Shown here one piece after another: positions 47,172 through 57,111 of a stretch of DNA of 64,000 bases; the first letter of the stretch is position 1; each line of letters begins with the position of its first letter. The position numbers and the translations under genes are program-made. Source of the stretch: Helicobacter sp. NHP19-003 (GTDB lineage: Bacteria; Campylobacterota; Campylobacteria; Campylobacterales; Helicobacteraceae); the NCBI RefSeq assembly GCF_019703305.1, contig NZ_AP024814.1, positions 1,054,001-1,118,000 on the forward strand, read 5' to 3'. The notes beneath the pieces were generated by a model. It was not told where the DNA came from, did no database searches, and saw nothing but the letters and a program-made list of their open reading frames with translations.

Positions 47172-48133
47172 TGGACTACGCCCGTCTAGCCACACAAAGC
47201 CTAGATTTGGCCATTGAGGCCCTAGAAAATGCCAAAACCACCCTAAGCCACGAAACTCTAAAACCCATTGTAGAGCTTTTGGCAAACGCTCCGCTTGTGG
47301 TGGTGATGGGCGTGGGCAAGAGCGCACACATCGGGCGCAAAATCGCCGCCACACTCACCAGCACCGGCACAAAGGCGGTGTTTTTACACCCCACAGAGGC
47401 GGTGCATGGGGATATGGGGATTGTCGGCGAAAAAGATGTGGTTTTGGCGATCAGTTATGGGGGCGAGAGTGTGGAACTCTTAGAAGCCCTGCGCTACATC
47501 AAATGCGCCGGGGTGGTGGCGATGAGTAAGCACAAAAACAGCTCGCTAGCCAAGAGGGCAACCCACCACCTAGAACTCAAAATCAGCAAGGAAGCCTGCG
47601 GCTTTAATTTAGTCCCCACAACTTCCACCACTTTAAGCCTAGCTCTAGGCGACATTTTAGCGGTGTGTTTGATGGTGTATAAAAATTTTAGCAAAGAGGA
47701 CTTTGCTAAGAGCCACCCGGGCGGACTTTTGGGTAAAAAAATGCACCTAAGGGTGAAAGACATTTACCGCACCACCAACCTACCCCTAGTGAGCGCGGAT
47801 TGTTGTTTGCACGAGGCGTTGTTAGAAGCGACCGCAAAGGGGCTAGGCAATGCGCTTTTAGTAGACAGTGGGGGGCATTTGGTGGGGGTTTTGAGCGATG
47901 GGGACATTCGGCGTGCGCTTTTACAGCCTGAAAACTTTGATTTAAACGCCCCAGCCAAAAATTACGCCACCTTGCGGCCCAAAACCACGACCGACTTAGA
48001 CATGCTTGTGGTGGAGGCGTTAGAACTCATTGAGCAAACCCAAATCTCGCTGTTGGTGGTGTGCGGCACAGAAAATAAAGTTTTGGGAGTCTTGCACCTA
48101 CACACCTTGTTAAGTTTAGGCTTAGGGGGTTAA
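47168..48133 (+). CDS. kdsD: Arabinose 5-phosphate isomerase
   Basis: 321 aa, KdsD/KpsF family, converts ribulose 5-phosphate to arabinose 5-phosphate for KDO synthesis in lipopolysaccharide. SIS domain ([46 protein letters not shown]) followed by two CBS domains from about residue 205 ([23 protein letters not shown]). Start overlaps msrAB by 4 nt (ATGA). Confidence 0.95.
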   Translation: MMDYARLATQSLDLAIEALENAKTTLSHETLKPIVELLANAPLVVVMGVGKSAHIGRKIAATLTSTGTKAVFLHPTEAVHGDMGIVGEKDVVLAISYGGESVELLEALRYIKCAGVVAMSKHKNSSLAKRATHHLELKISKEACGFNLVPTTSTTLSLALGDILAVCLMVYKNFSKEDFAKSHPGGLLGKKMHLRVKDIYRTTNLPLVSADCCLHEALLEATAKGLGNALLVDSGGHLVGVLSDGDIRRALLQPENFDLNAPAKNYATLRPKTTTDLDMLVVEALELIEQTQISLLVVCGTENKVLGVLHLHTLLSLGLGG

Positions 48134-48134
48134 A

Positions 48135-48374
48135 GTGTTTGAAAAATTAGAGATCATCATTAAGGATATTGAGAACGCCAAAGAAGAAGTGGAGTTGCTT
48201 TTAAGAATCGCCCATTTGAGTTTGAGCGATTTTATTTTAATGAAGCGGGGGAGTTTGGACATCCCCCCCACTTTAGACATGGCGTTTTATACGCAGATTA
48301 GCGAAAGGGTGGAAGAATTGAAGGAAGCCATCAACGCCCTAAACAAATACAAAAAAGAAATGTTAGTTTTTTAA
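48135..48374 (+). CDS. Small coiled-coil-like hypothetical protein
   Basis: 79 aa, GTG start one base after kdsD, with AGGGGG upstream. Charged and helical (KLEIIIKDIENAKEEVELLL, RVEELKEAINALNKYKKEML), no signal peptide or membrane segment. I do not recognise the family. Tight placement between kdsD and glmS, with glmS starting 9 nt after, implies one operon. Confidence 0.75.
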   Translation: MFEKLEIIIKDIENAKEEVELLLRIAHLSLSDFILMKRGSLDIPPTLDMAFYTQISERVEELKEAINALNKYKKEMLVF

Positions 48375-48383
48375 AGGAATTTT

Positions 48384-50210
48384 ATGTGCGGAATTGTGGG
48401 CTATTTGGGGCTTGATGAGAAAAAAGAACTGTTGTTACACGGCTTGGAGGAATTGGAGTATCGGGGCTATGACAGTGCAGGGCTCGCCGTGTTGGAAGCA
48501 AATACAACGCATTTGCAACCCCATTTGCACTTGTTTAAGGTGAGCGGCAAGGTGCAAGCCTTGCAAGAGCGTACCCGTAATTTTAAATCCACAGGGCTAG
48601 GCGTAGGCATTGCCCACACCCGTTGGGCAACCCATGGCAAGCCCACAGAGGCCAACGCCCACCCGCACGCCTACCACTCGTGCGCCATCGTACATAATGG
48701 CATCATTGAAAACTTCGCCCCCCTAAAAGCCCAATTACAAGAAAAGGGACATGTGTTCTCTAGCCAAACAGACAGTGAAGTCATCGCCCATTTGTTTGAG
48801 GATGCACTCAGTCAAGAGCCCAATATCAGCGTGGCAACTGCGCTCAATGCCTTTAAAAACACCATTGCCAAATTAGAGGGGGCGTATGCGATTTTACTCA
48901 TTTGTGAGAAACTCCCCACTTGTATTTTTTATGCCAAACAAGGCGCGCCCTTACTCATCGCTCAGGGCGAGGGGGGGGTTTATTTAGCCAGCGCGCCCAG
49001 TGTTTTAGTGGGCAAGGCTAGCCACATGGTGCGTTTAGCTGACGGGGCGATGGGCGTTTTAGAGGCGAACAAACCCCTAAAACTAGAGAGTTTAGGCAAA
49101 TTAGACGAAGTCCCCACCGACAGCCAGCAGGGCGACAAAGAGGGCTTTAAAACCTTCATGGAAAAAGAAATTTACGAGCAGGGCAAAGTTTTAACCTTGC
49201 TAGGGCGTTTAAGCCCTAAGGGCGTGGCTTTAGAATTGCCCGAGGGGTTTTTAGAGGGCGTGCGTTGCCTTAGCATTAGCGCGTGTGGGACGAGTTACCA
49301 CGCTGGGCTTGTGGGTAAATACTTGATTGAAAGTTTAGCGGGCTTAAAAGTGCAAGTGGAGCTGGCTAGCGAATACCGCTACGCCAACCCCGCCACCCAA
49401 AAGGGCGAGCTCTTCATCGCCATCTCGCAAAGCGGTGAGAGTGCGGACACTTTGGAGGCCCTAAAACTTGCCAAAGCTTTAGGCTTAAAGACTTTAGGCA
49501 TTTGCAACACCCAAAGCTCTAGTTTGGGCGCGCTGACCGATGCCATGCTCTTAACCCATGCGGGCTTAGAGCGATCGGTCGCTTCAACCAAAGCCTTTGC
49601 CAGCCAAGTTTTAGTGCTGTGGCTTTTAGCCTTAGAGTTAGCCCATTTGAGGGGAACTTTAGAGCCTAAAGAAGAACAAGCCCACTTACAAGCCCTAAGC
49701 ACCAGCCTAGAAACCATGCAAGAGGCCCTAAAGGCACACGCCCAAATCAAGGATTTAAGCACACAAATCACACAAAGGGATTTAAAGGGGTATTTTTTCA
49801 TGGGGCGGGGGGTGTTTTACCCGCTTGTGCTGGAGGGCGCGCTCAAGCTCAAAGAGATCGCCTATGTGCATGCGCAAGGCTATGCGAGCGCAGAAATGAA
49901 ACACGGCCCCATTGCGCTGGCTGATAGCACCCTCCTTAGCACAACCTTACTCCCACAAAATTTACTCTTTGCCAAGAATTTAAGCAATGTGGAGGAATTG
50001 TGTGCCAGAGACTCCTTAATCTTTGCCCTAAGCCCCTTAGAAGTCGCCCCGGCGACCTTTTATTTAAGAACCCCCCCCTACCCACACTACATGAACGAGT
50101 TTTTTTATATGCTTGTGCTCTTACAGCTTTTTGCCCTAGAAATGGCGCAACTCAAGGGGTTGGATGTGGACAAACCCCGTAATCTCGCTAAAAGTGTGAC
50201 CGTTGAGTGA
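48384..50210 (+). CDS. glmS: Glucosamine-6-phosphate synthase
   Basis: 608 aa. Makes glucosamine 6-phosphate from fructose 6-phosphate and glutamine for peptidoglycan and lipid A. The N-terminal nucleophile is Cys2 (MCGIVGYLG). Glutaminase domain features GYDSAG, HTRWATHGKP and HNGIIENF. Two SIS domains follow (SACGTSYHAGL, AISQSGESADT). C-terminus DVDKPRNLAKSVTVE. A run of eight G lies at 48971-48978 in frame. AAAGGA precedes the ATG. Overlaps the GT25 gene by 8 nt. Confidence 0.97.
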   Translation: MCGIVGYLGLDEKKELLLHGLEELEYRGYDSAGLAVLEANTTHLQPHLHLFKVSGKVQALQERTRNFKSTGLGVGIAHTRWATHGKPTEANAHPHAYHSCAIVHNGIIENFAPLKAQLQEKGHVFSSQTDSEVIAHLFEDALSQEPNISVATALNAFKNTIAKLEGAYAILLICEKLPTCIFYAKQGAPLLIAQGEGGVYLASAPSVLVGKASHMVRLADGAMGVLEANKPLKLESLGKLDEVPTDSQQGDKEGFKTFMEKEIYEQGKVLTLLGRLSPKGVALELPEGFLEGVRCLSISACGTSYHAGLVGKYLIESLAGLKVQVELASEYRYANPATQKGELFIAISQSGESADTLEALKLAKALGLKTLGICNTQSSSLGALTDAMLLTHAGLERSVASTKAFASQVLVLWLLALELAHLRGTLEPKEEQAHLQALSTSLETMQEALKAHAQIKDLSTQITQRDLKGYFFMGRGVFYPLVLEGALKLKEIAYVHAQGYASAEMKHGPIALADSTLLSTTLLPQNLLFAKNLSNVEELCARDSLIFALSPLEVAPATFYLRTPPYPHYMNEFFYMLVLLQLFALEMAQLKGLDVDKPRNLAKSVTVE

Positions 50211-51054
50211 AAACATCCCCATTTACATCATCCATTTAGAAAACTCCGCTAGGGACACTGCCCCCCTGTTGTGGCATTTAAATTATCTCTTAGAGAAGAC
50301 CCCCCACAAGGGCTTTGATATTGAGGTGTTTAACGCCGTCCACGGGCACACAGACTACCAAAACAAGGGCATCACTTACACCCACACCCACCCCGTGTTT
50401 AACGACTTTAGCCCCCACTTGCCAAACTTTAAAGAGGGCATGGGTTTAATGCGCCTTGCTTTAAAAAGCCGGGTGAATTTCCAAAGTTTTGGGCAGCTGG
50501 GGTGCTTTGCCAGCCATTATTTATTATGGCAAGAGTGTGTGAAACTGCAAAAACCCATCGTCATCTTAGAAGACGATGTGCTCCCCACCTTTGACTTCTT
50601 TGAAAAATGTGCATTGGGTTTGGAGAGCCTTTATAGCAACAAAGCCCAAATGGTGCGGCTTTTTGCCCTTTACTTCAAACGCCACCGCTTGACAAAGTCC
50701 ATGGGGCACCACTTTGACAGCCTTTTTAGCCCCGTGGGGGGCATGGGAACACAGGGCTATATCCTAAGCCCTCGTGGAGCGCAAAGACTCCTAGCACATT
50801 GCCCAAAGCAGTGGATTTTGCCTGTAGACACCTACATCGATGCTTACTACACGCATAGGGTTTCTTGCTTAACCTTTAAAACCCCCGCCCTGTTTGTAGA
50901 CGAGCTCGTTTCACAAATCCCGCATGCCAGCACAGATTATTTTAAGGGCAAACTCAAGGTTTTTTCTTATCTCATGCGGGCTTGCAATTATGTGTTGAAG
51001 TGTCGGCTTTTCATCCAACACTTGCTCTTTTCCTTTTTAGCCCGTAAAGCCTAA
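50203..51054 (+). CDS. Glycosyltransferase family 25 protein
   Basis: 283 aa. GT25 signature features: IPIYIIHLENSARDT at the N-terminus, GCFASHYLLWQECV, metal site ILEDDVLPTFDFF, and GTQGYILSPRGAQRLL. Related proteins add galactose or glucose to lipooligosaccharide. H. pylori beta-1,4-galactosyltransferase is in this family. Start TTG at 50203 overlaps glmS. Placement after kdsD and glmS supports an LPS role. Donor and acceptor unknown. Convergent with the SIMPL gene, sharing 4 nt. Confidence 0.88.
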   Translation: MSENIPIYIIHLENSARDTAPLLWHLNYLLEKTPHKGFDIEVFNAVHGHTDYQNKGITYTHTHPVFNDFSPHLPNFKEGMGLMRLALKSRVNFQSFGQLGCFASHYLLWQECVKLQKPIVILEDDVLPTFDFFEKCALGLESLYSNKAQMVRLFALYFKRHRLTKSMGHHFDSLFSPVGGMGTQGYILSPRGAQRLLAHCPKQWILPVDTYIDAYYTHRVSCLTFKTPALFVDELVSQIPHASTDYFKGKLKVFSYLMRACNYVLKCRLFIQHLLFSFLARKA

Positions 51055-51752
51055 CACCCGATCGCCAAACGAGCGGTTAAAATAAAATCCTCTTTGGCGG
51101 GTGTACTTTGCGTTTTAAAACGGGTAGGGGTGTTGTTTGGGTAGAAGTCTAAATGTTGTATGTAGCATTGTTTGTTGAATTGCTTGCCCATCCATATAAC
51201 TTGTTCTTGGGCTTTTTTGATCAGGTCTTGGCGCAGAGCACTCCAGTCGATCTCTTCAACTTGGGGATAAAGAGCGGGGGTACTTGGTAAAATGAGCCCG
51301 CTTTGTGTAGCCACTTGAGAGATTTTGTCTTTTAAATCATTGTAGCCTTTGAGTTGATCTGCGGGGATTCTACAATCCATCACACCCTGTAGGCTGTAGC
51401 CGCTGATCTCTTGCTTGGGCGCAAAAGTGTAATAGGGGTGCACGCTGTAAGTGGCTTGTTGGCACAAATGACTCTTTTGGGCTAAATTGTTGATCTCTTT
51501 AAAACTCTCTTTGATCGCTTTGTCTTGCTCGGAGCTTAAGGCTTGGCTCTTTAAAAGCTCTTGACTTGCTCCAAAGATAAAATGCACACGGTAGGCTTTG
51601 GGAGTTAGAACTTGCGTACTTTTGATTTGCATGCTGATGCTGTTCTCTTTTTGCCTGCTGTGTTTGCCTAAAATAAAGCGTTCAAAGCTAAGCCCACCGA
51701 TAAACACGCCTAAAAACACCACAACGATAAATGCGCCTTTGATGTATCTCAC
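51051..51752 (-). CDS. SIMPL (DUF541) domain exported protein
   Basis: 233 aa: N-terminal membrane anchor (IKGAFIVVVFLGVFIGGLSF) and a DUF541/SIMPL fold (YRVHFIFGASQELLKSQALS, SVHPYYTF, GYSLQGVMDCRIPADQLKGY, ALRQDLIKKAQEQVIWMGKQ). Family function is poorly known. E. coli YggE affects oxidative stress. Follows the MCP-like gene with a 9-nt gap. Confidence 0.85.
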   Translation of the reverse strand: MRYIKGAFIVVVFLGVFIGGLSFERFILGKHSRQKENSISMQIKSTQVLTPKAYRVHFIFGASQELLKSQALSSEQDKAIKESFKEINNLAQKSHLCQQATYSVHPYYTFAPKQEISGYSLQGVMDCRIPADQLKGYNDLKDKISQVATQSGLILPSTPALYPQVEEIDWSALRQDLIKKAQEQVIWMGKQFNKQCYIQHLDFYPNNTPTRFKTQSTPAKEDFILTARLAIGC

Positions 51753-51761
51753 TTTTTTCCT

Positions 51762-52904
51762 TTACTTTTGAGAGATTTTGACCTCATCCAATTTTTTGAG
51801 TTGCCCGGCGATTTGCTCCACCTCTTCTAGGTCGTAATGATCTTTGATGTGCTTAATGATCTCTTGAACAAGGGGCAAACTTTCAGTGGGGACTTTGTCT
51901 AGGGCGATGTTGCTCGTCTTGTTCGTTAAAACGCTACGGTAGACATGCATTTTCAACACAATCCACTCAATGTAGCGCATCACATGGTTTAAACCCACTT
52001 CCAATTTTTGGTTGTTGTCCACGCTCTTGTGGCTGTTGTTGACAAATGTTTCCAACACCTTTAAAAATTTCTCAAAATGTGCGCTGATGTCCGTGCTTAA
52101 ACGGGTAACCTCCACAAAGGCGGCGGAGAGCTTGTTGATCTCATCTTGAAACCTGCTAAAGCTGCTCTTGATGCTACTGACCTCTCTAGCCACCCTTTCG
52201 GCTAACTTGCGGATCTCATCGGCAACCACAGCAAAGCCCCGTCCATGCTCTCCACTTCTAGCCGCCTCAATGGCAGCATTGAGTGAGAGTAAATTCGTTT
52301 GCTCGGCGATCTCGCTGATGACATTTGTCACTTGCATGATGAAGTCCATATTGCTTTTAAGCCCATCCATCGCCACATTTGTGTGTTCACAATTGGCGTT
52401 GAAACTGTCTAGGTCGGTGTGTATGTTTTGCATTTCGTTTTGGCTTTTTAAAGAGCTTTGTTCAATGTTTTGGGCAAGCTCTTTATTTTCCACGCATTGC
52501 TTGACCCGATTAGAAAGCTCCACCAGCACCTCTAAAATGCCCTTAGCCCCCCCGCCCATCTCGACTAAACGCAACACAATTTCTCTGTTATTCGCCTCAA
52601 TGATCCCATCTACATGGGACTTGGCATGGACGGCATATTGCTTAAAAATCCCCCGATAGCCCTCTTCAAAGACATTTCTATAATCCTTGCCCTCCTTAGC
52701 CGCCTGCACGCATGCGTCCATTTCTCTAAACACCGACTCGACTTGGTCTAAGAAGTCGTTTAAATCGTGCATGACTTGGCTATAAGGGCTCGCCTCATCA
52801 ATGTCTATCAAGCGGCATTCTAAATAGCCATCTTTAATCTGAGCGGCAAATTCCTTGATCTGATCTAAAGAGGTATCCGGGCGCGTATCAAACCATTTCA
52901 ACAT
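51762..52904 (-). CDS. Soluble methyl-accepting chemotaxis signalling protein
   Basis: 380 aa with no membrane segment. The signalling tip [20 protein letters not shown] followed by [20 protein letters not shown] identifies an MCP cytoplasmic domain coupling to CheA/CheW. The N-terminal 110 residues ([20 protein letters not shown]) look like a HAMP-like helical region. A C-terminal four-helix part has [20 protein letters not shown], resembling CZB-type zinc modules but without the full ligand set. The ATG at 52904 has AGGGA upstream. The frame is open to 52955 inside the PAS gene. It pairs with the PAS protein, like Campylobacter CetA with CetB. Confidence 0.88.
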   Translation of the reverse strand: MLKWFDTRPDTSLDQIKEFAAQIKDGYLECRLIDIDEASPYSQVMHDLNDFLDQVESVFREMDACVQAAKEGKDYRNVFEEGYRGIFKQYAVHAKSHVDGIIEANNREIVLRLVEMGGGAKGILEVLVELSNRVKQCVENKELAQNIEQSSLKSQNEMQNIHTDLDSFNANCEHTNVAMDGLKSNMDFIMQVTNVISEIAEQTNLLSLNAAIEAARSGEHGRGFAVVADEIRKLAERVAREVSSIKSSFSRFQDEINKLSAAFVEVTRLSTDISAHFEKFLKVLETFVNNSHKSVDNNQKLEVGLNHVMRYIEWIVLKMHVYRSVLTNKTSNIALDKVPTESLPLVQEIIKHIKDHYDLEEVEQIAGQLKKLDEVKISQK

Positions 52905-52912
52905 GCTGATCC

Positions 52913-53401
52913 CTATAGGCGTTGGAGTTGGTTGACCCACTGGTCGTAACTGCAATTTTGTGTGGCCAATGTTTCCTCTAGCAGCCGCCTACTTGCATCC
53001 ATTCCCCCTCTTTTCTCAGTTTCAAGCAAACGGGTATAAAGCGGAATGACGATCTCTAGGGCTTTTTTATTGGGGGCGCGCCGCACAGAATAATAGCCGA
53101 TGGTGTTGCCTTGTTCATCAATGGAGGCAGTGGCAGTGGCAAAAACCCAATAAAAATGCCCATCAAAGGTTTTATTTTTGACATAGGCAAGCATTTCTTG
53201 CTGTTTGGGGATAGTGTCCCACAAGAGTTTGAATATAATGCGGGGCATGTCAGGGTGGCGGATAATATTGTGAGGTTTATGCAGGACATCCTTTTCAGAG
53301 CAGGCGACAATGTTGCAAAAGTATTTATTTGCATAGGTGATCACCCCTTTGGTGTTTGTTTTAGTAACCAAAAAACAATTCGGGTCCACAAACTTCTCCA
53401 T
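52913..53401 (-). CDS. Aer/CetB-like PAS sensor protein
   Basis: 162 aa, almost entirely one PAS domain: [19 protein letters not shown], then [20 protein letters not shown] (RHPDMP at 48-53), [20 protein letters not shown] and [19 protein letters not shown] and the YWV segment are typical of FAD-binding Aer-type PAS domains for redox or energy taxis. It lacks its own signalling domain and is followed 8 nt later by the soluble MCP, so the two probably form one split receptor. The ATG at 53401 has GGAGAG upstream. The frame continues to 53455. Confidence 0.88.
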   Translation of the reverse strand: MEKFVDPNCFLVTKTNTKGVITYANKYFCNIVACSEKDVLHKPHNIIRHPDMPRIIFKLLWDTIPKQQEMLAYVKNKTFDGHFYWVFATATASIDEQGNTIGYYSVRRAPNKKALEIVIPLYTRLLETEKRGGMDASRRLLEETLATQNCSYDQWVNQLQRL

Positions 53402-53448
53402 GCAACTCTCCAGCAAACAAATCGAGGCAATAACGAGATTATAGCAAA

Positions 53449-55437
53449 TTAACAATTTTTAGAGGTTAACAACCCTGCCTCCATTAAAAACCGCGAAGGT
53501 TGGTAAGCGGCTTTTTTCATTTTATCCTCTTTGGCATAGGACAAATACAGGTGATCTTTAGCCCGTGTTACGGCGACATAAAACAAGCGCCGCTCTTCCT
53601 CCAGGCTGCCACTCTGTTTGGCCAATTTAGTGTTAGGAAAACGCCCCTCCATTAAGTCGATCACATACACCGTGCCAAACTCCAGCCCCTTGCTTGCATG
53701 CACGCTTAAGAGCTGCACCCCGCTCCCGCTTGCCATCTCTTTAGAGCCGAGCACCATCGCGTGTAAAAAGTCGCGCAAGTTTTTATAACTTGTGGCAAGC
53801 TGTACCGACAAGTCCACCCTTTGCTTGATCTTAACCTGTGCACTCTCGTATAAGTTCTTATCAATATGCCCATCCTTGGTTTTTGCGCGCTCTTTGGCTA
53901 GGCTTGTAGCGATCTCTTGAAACCACACCGACTGGGCAATGTGGACTAGGCTTTGTGCGGGCAATTTGGGGGTATGGGTCTTGCAAAGGGTGTAAAGCTG
54001 ATCTAAAAACGAGGCGGCGGCTTGGGTGAGCTTGGGGTGGGTTAAAAGGGGGTGGTTTTTAAACGCACCGCTCACTTGGTGGTTGGGCGCGGCTAGGGGC
54101 ACAATGGATTCAAACAAGCCCATTTGGGGGCGTTTGACCTGTGGGTAGGGGTTTTTGTTGTTGGGCTTTAAGAGTCCTTGTAAACTATTGCCATCGCCTA
54201 AAATCTGCAAGGCCAAATAAAGGTCTTTGGCCAAAGCGTTGCCGATCCCACTGCCATAGCCAAGCACCTGCATGGTCGCCATCATGTCCTTAGAGTAGCT
54301 CAAAAAGGCGCAGATGTCTAAGAGCAACTTCACTTCCTTAGTGTCAAAGAACCCCACCCCTCCCTTACGCCTTGAGGGCACGCCAAGCTCCCTTAAAGCC
54401 GCCTCGCACCCCTCAGCACTAGAGTTGTTTCTAAACAAAATCGCCACTTCTTCAAACCCCCCCCCTCTGGCGATGTGCGCCGCAATGCCCTTGTATTGCC
54501 CAAACAGCTCGTTGTATTGCAAGAGGGTGGGGGTGGAGGGGTTGGTGGTTTTCACCACTTCTAATTGCTTGGGGTAAATGCGCGGGTTGTGGGCAATCAC
54601 TTTATTCGCAAGGTTTAAAATCGCGCGGCTGGAGCGGTAGTTTTTTTGCAAAGTGAAGACTTGGGCTTGTTTGTACTTAGTGGAGAAGTTGCTGATGATA
54701 GAAATGTCCGCCCCATTGAAGGCGTAAATGCTTTGATCGTAATCGCCCACGCAAAATAAGCTTTGGGGGCGTAAAGCGTCTAGCACCGCATCTTGCAGGG
54801 GGTTGGTGTCTTGGTATTCATCGCACAGCACCTCTATGAAGGCGGGGGGCTTGTTTGCCATCGTGTCCTTGTAGCGCAACAACAAATCGTTGTAATCCAC
54901 ATAATTTTGTTCTTTTTTAAGCTCGCTAAAAAGCTCTAGGGCGCATTCGTAACGCTCAATGTAGTCAGCTTGTTTGGCATTGCGATCTAAAAGCCAATCC
55001 CCAAAACTTTGCTGACTCTGGGCGTTGAGATAGTAGGAGTAAAGGTCATATAAGTGGCTCGCCCCATAGGCGCAATCTTCTTTGATGCTGTGGTCCTGCT
55101 CTAAAACGCTCTTTAGCAGGGTTTGCATCTCTCTAGGTTGCTTGAGGCATAGAGTGGGGTCAAGGGTTGTTAAATGGCGGTAGGCGATGGCATGGAATGT
55201 CCCCGCTTCAATGAAAGCGGCCTTGCTGGTGTGCTGGGCGAGTCTTGCTTTCATTTCTTGGCTGGCCTTGTTAGTGAAGGTGAGCAGTAAGATTTTCTTA
55301 GGGTCAATGCCGCTTTCTAGCAGGTGCAAAATCCGCCCCACAATGGTAGAAGTCTTGCCCGTGCCCGCCGAGGCGATGACTAAATTCGCCCCTAGGGGGG
55401 CTTGTGTGGCTTGGAGCTGTTCGGGGTTTAAGCCCAT
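53449..55437 (-). CDS. rep: UvrD/Rep-family DNA helicase
   Basis: 662-aa superfamily 1A 3'-5' helicase. Walker A ASAGTGKTS at 22-30, LLLTFTNKAS, DEYQDTNPLQ (motif II), VGDYDQSIYAFNGAD (motif III), QKNYRSS (IV), VQLLSVHASKGLEFGTVYVI (V) and EEERRLFYVAVTRAKDHLYL (VI). In H. pylori the corresponding rep gene also lies near flgD-flgE. Its ATG directly follows the stop codon of the DUF262 gene with no gap, so it is probably translationally coupled to it. Confidence 0.93.
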   Translation of the reverse strand: MGLNPEQLQATQAPLGANLVIASAGTGKTSTIVGRILHLLESGIDPKKILLLTFTNKASQEMKARLAQHTSKAAFIEAGTFHAIAYRHLTTLDPTLCLKQPREMQTLLKSVLEQDHSIKEDCAYGASHLYDLYSYYLNAQSQQSFGDWLLDRNAKQADYIERYECALELFSELKKEQNYVDYNDLLLRYKDTMANKPPAFIEVLCDEYQDTNPLQDAVLDALRPQSLFCVGDYDQSIYAFNGADISIISNFSTKYKQAQVFTLQKNYRSSRAILNLANKVIAHNPRIYPKQLEVVKTTNPSTPTLLQYNELFGQYKGIAAHIARGGGFEEVAILFRNNSSAEGCEAALRELGVPSRRKGGVGFFDTKEVKLLLDICAFLSYSKDMMATMQVLGYGSGIGNALAKDLYLALQILGDGNSLQGLLKPNNKNPYPQVKRPQMGLFESIVPLAAPNHQVSGAFKNHPLLTHPKLTQAAASFLDQLYTLCKTHTPKLPAQSLVHIAQSVWFQEIATSLAKERAKTKDGHIDKNLYESAQVKIKQRVDLSVQLATSYKNLRDFLHAMVLGSKEMASGSGVQLLSVHASKGLEFGTVYVIDLMEGRFPNTKLAKQSGSLEEERRLFYVAVTRAKDHLYLSYAKEDKMKKAAYQPSRFLMEAGLLTSKNC

Positions 55438-57108
55438 TTATGTCAGCTCTTTGATTTTGTCCAAAATCGCTGCCGCACGCATGTCCAAAAAAACTTGGAA
55501 GTTTTCAAGCACATCAGGGCTATTCGTGTCGATCAAATGGGTTTTTAGAGTTTCTTGTAAGTGTAGGTTTTTGGCTTGAAACTCAGGGACATACAGGGCG
55601 GGGGATTTATCCTTGATCTCTTGATTGAGCTTTGCGCTCAAAAAGGTGATGTTGGCGATCACATCAGCATTGAGATGGGGAGCGGTGTGTTTTAAGTGGT
55701 TTTTGGGGAAAAAGTGGTGTAGGTTACGCTTTTTGGTCTTTGTGGTGTCGCTTAAAAAAATGTTATCCAAAAGCACCTTGCTATTGTTGTCAAAATCGCA
55801 AGGTTCTAAGCTGGCTAGAACACATAAAACCCCCCGGTGCAGCCCGCTTTTAATGTTGATCTTCTCTTCTATCAAAAACTTTTTAGTGATGGTGTAAAAA
55901 GGGAGCTCTTTTTTAAAATCAATGGGTTTTTCTTCATAAATGCGCCTGACTAAGCCCAATTGTTTTAACAAAGTGTCTCCTCCTATGTTATTACCAAAAA
56001 ACATGCTTCTAAATAAAAGCTGCCTTAGGCGCATCACTTGGTTGGCGTTGGGGCTTTTATGCCCGCTTAAGGCGTAAAAATAGGCCATGAGCATAAACGA
56101 GCCAGCGGAGGGTAAAAAGTCAAAAGAGGGGATTTTTAAATCATGCTTGAGCAAGTGGGCAGCGTGGGTAAAGCAGGGGGCGACAAAATCCCATTGTTCT
56201 TGTACCTTTTTAGGTTCTAGCTTTAAAATCGCGGTGTTTGAAATTCTTTCCTTTAAATTAGGCGCATTGTCATGCAATAAATAGGAAATGAGTTGCAAGA
56301 CCACTATAGGGTGGTTAAAGGCGTAATCCAAACGCGCCAATTCTTCATTTAAGTCTTCAAAACGGGTTTGTAGATCAAAGCCGGATTTGGTGATGATGGT
56401 TTGGCTTACATCGGTTGTGGCAGGGGTATAAAACTTAGCACACATCACTTCAAAGGATGTTAGCTTTGTCCCGCCTGTGTTGATGCGCGCAAAGATTTCA
56501 ACGATCTTTTCTAGTGGGGCGTTGGTGATCTCGATGATGGGCAAGCGGTATTTTTCAATCCTTTTTTTAAACACATCGAAGCGTCTAGCCGCTTCAAGAC
56601 TCAAATTGTATTTCTCTTGTATATCCAAAATGCTTTGGGTGATGAGATCATACACACTTACAGCGACCTCTCCAACCACGCTTTTGGGATCGCGCACAAA
56701 GCAAAAATCCCGTTCTTCATCGGCTTCAAGCCTTAACATGATGTCTTGGTAATTGTCAATAACCCTAGCACTCCTTTGCACCTTTAGCCCCTGATACACG
56801 ACAAAAAGGGCGGTGATGCGCTGTTGGCCATCCAAGATATAACGGATTTCCCCCGCTTTAGGCTCTTTTAAGAAAACTTGCCCGATCTCGCGATTGGCCT
56901 GTAAATGCTCCTGTGTTTTCCACACCACAAAACTTCCCGTAGGAAAGCCCCTAACAAGGCTATCGATGAATTTAGCGGTCTGATCCTTTTTCCACACAAA
57001 ATCCCGTTGAAAACGGGGGATTTGGTATTCCCCTTCTATGAGGCAATGGATCAACTCGTGGCAGTCTCTTTCGCTGTAGGTGCAATAAAAATCCTCAAAA
57101 CCCGGCAT
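55438..57108 (-). CDS. DUF262 / GmrSD-like protein, probable defence nuclease
   Basis: 556 aa. The N-terminal DUF262 ParB-like domain has IPRFQRDFVWKKDQ at 30-43 and DGQQRITAL at 93-101, the nucleotide-hydrolysis motif of this family. The C-terminal HNH-like end has LHHFFPKNHL (His464-His465) followed by NADVIANITFLSAKLNQEI, as in GmrD/DUF1524 nucleases. Both halves of a type IV, modified-DNA restriction enzyme such as GmrSD are therefore on one chain. It sits between flgE and rep, zero bases from rep and 3 bases from flgE. Phage defence is inferred from family. Confidence 0.85.
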   Translation of the reverse strand: MPGFEDFYCTYSERDCHELIHCLIEGEYQIPRFQRDFVWKKDQTAKFIDSLVRGFPTGSFVVWKTQEHLQANREIGQVFLKEPKAGEIRYILDGQQRITALFVVYQGLKVQRSARVIDNYQDIMLRLEADEERDFCFVRDPKSVVGEVAVSVYDLITQSILDIQEKYNLSLEAARRFDVFKKRIEKYRLPIIEITNAPLEKIVEIFARINTGGTKLTSFEVMCAKFYTPATTDVSQTIITKSGFDLQTRFEDLNEELARLDYAFNHPIVVLQLISYLLHDNAPNLKERISNTAILKLEPKKVQEQWDFVAPCFTHAAHLLKHDLKIPSFDFLPSAGSFMLMAYFYALSGHKSPNANQVMRLRQLLFRSMFFGNNIGGDTLLKQLGLVRRIYEEKPIDFKKELPFYTITKKFLIEEKINIKSGLHRGVLCVLASLEPCDFDNNSKVLLDNIFLSDTTKTKKRNLHHFFPKNHLKHTAPHLNADVIANITFLSAKLNQEIKDKSPALYVPEFQAKNLHLQETLKTHLIDTNSPDVLENFQVFLDMRAAAILDKIKELT

Positions 57109-57111
57109 GCA

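Noticed and set aside
48971-48978. G8 tract in glmS as a phase-variation site
   Set aside because: glmS is normally essential without external amino sugars, so switching off is unlikely to be selected.
53449-57108. Gabija-type nuclease-helicase system
   Set aside because: The upstream protein is DUF262/HNH-like, not an OLD-family nuclease, and the helicase looks like housekeeping Rep.
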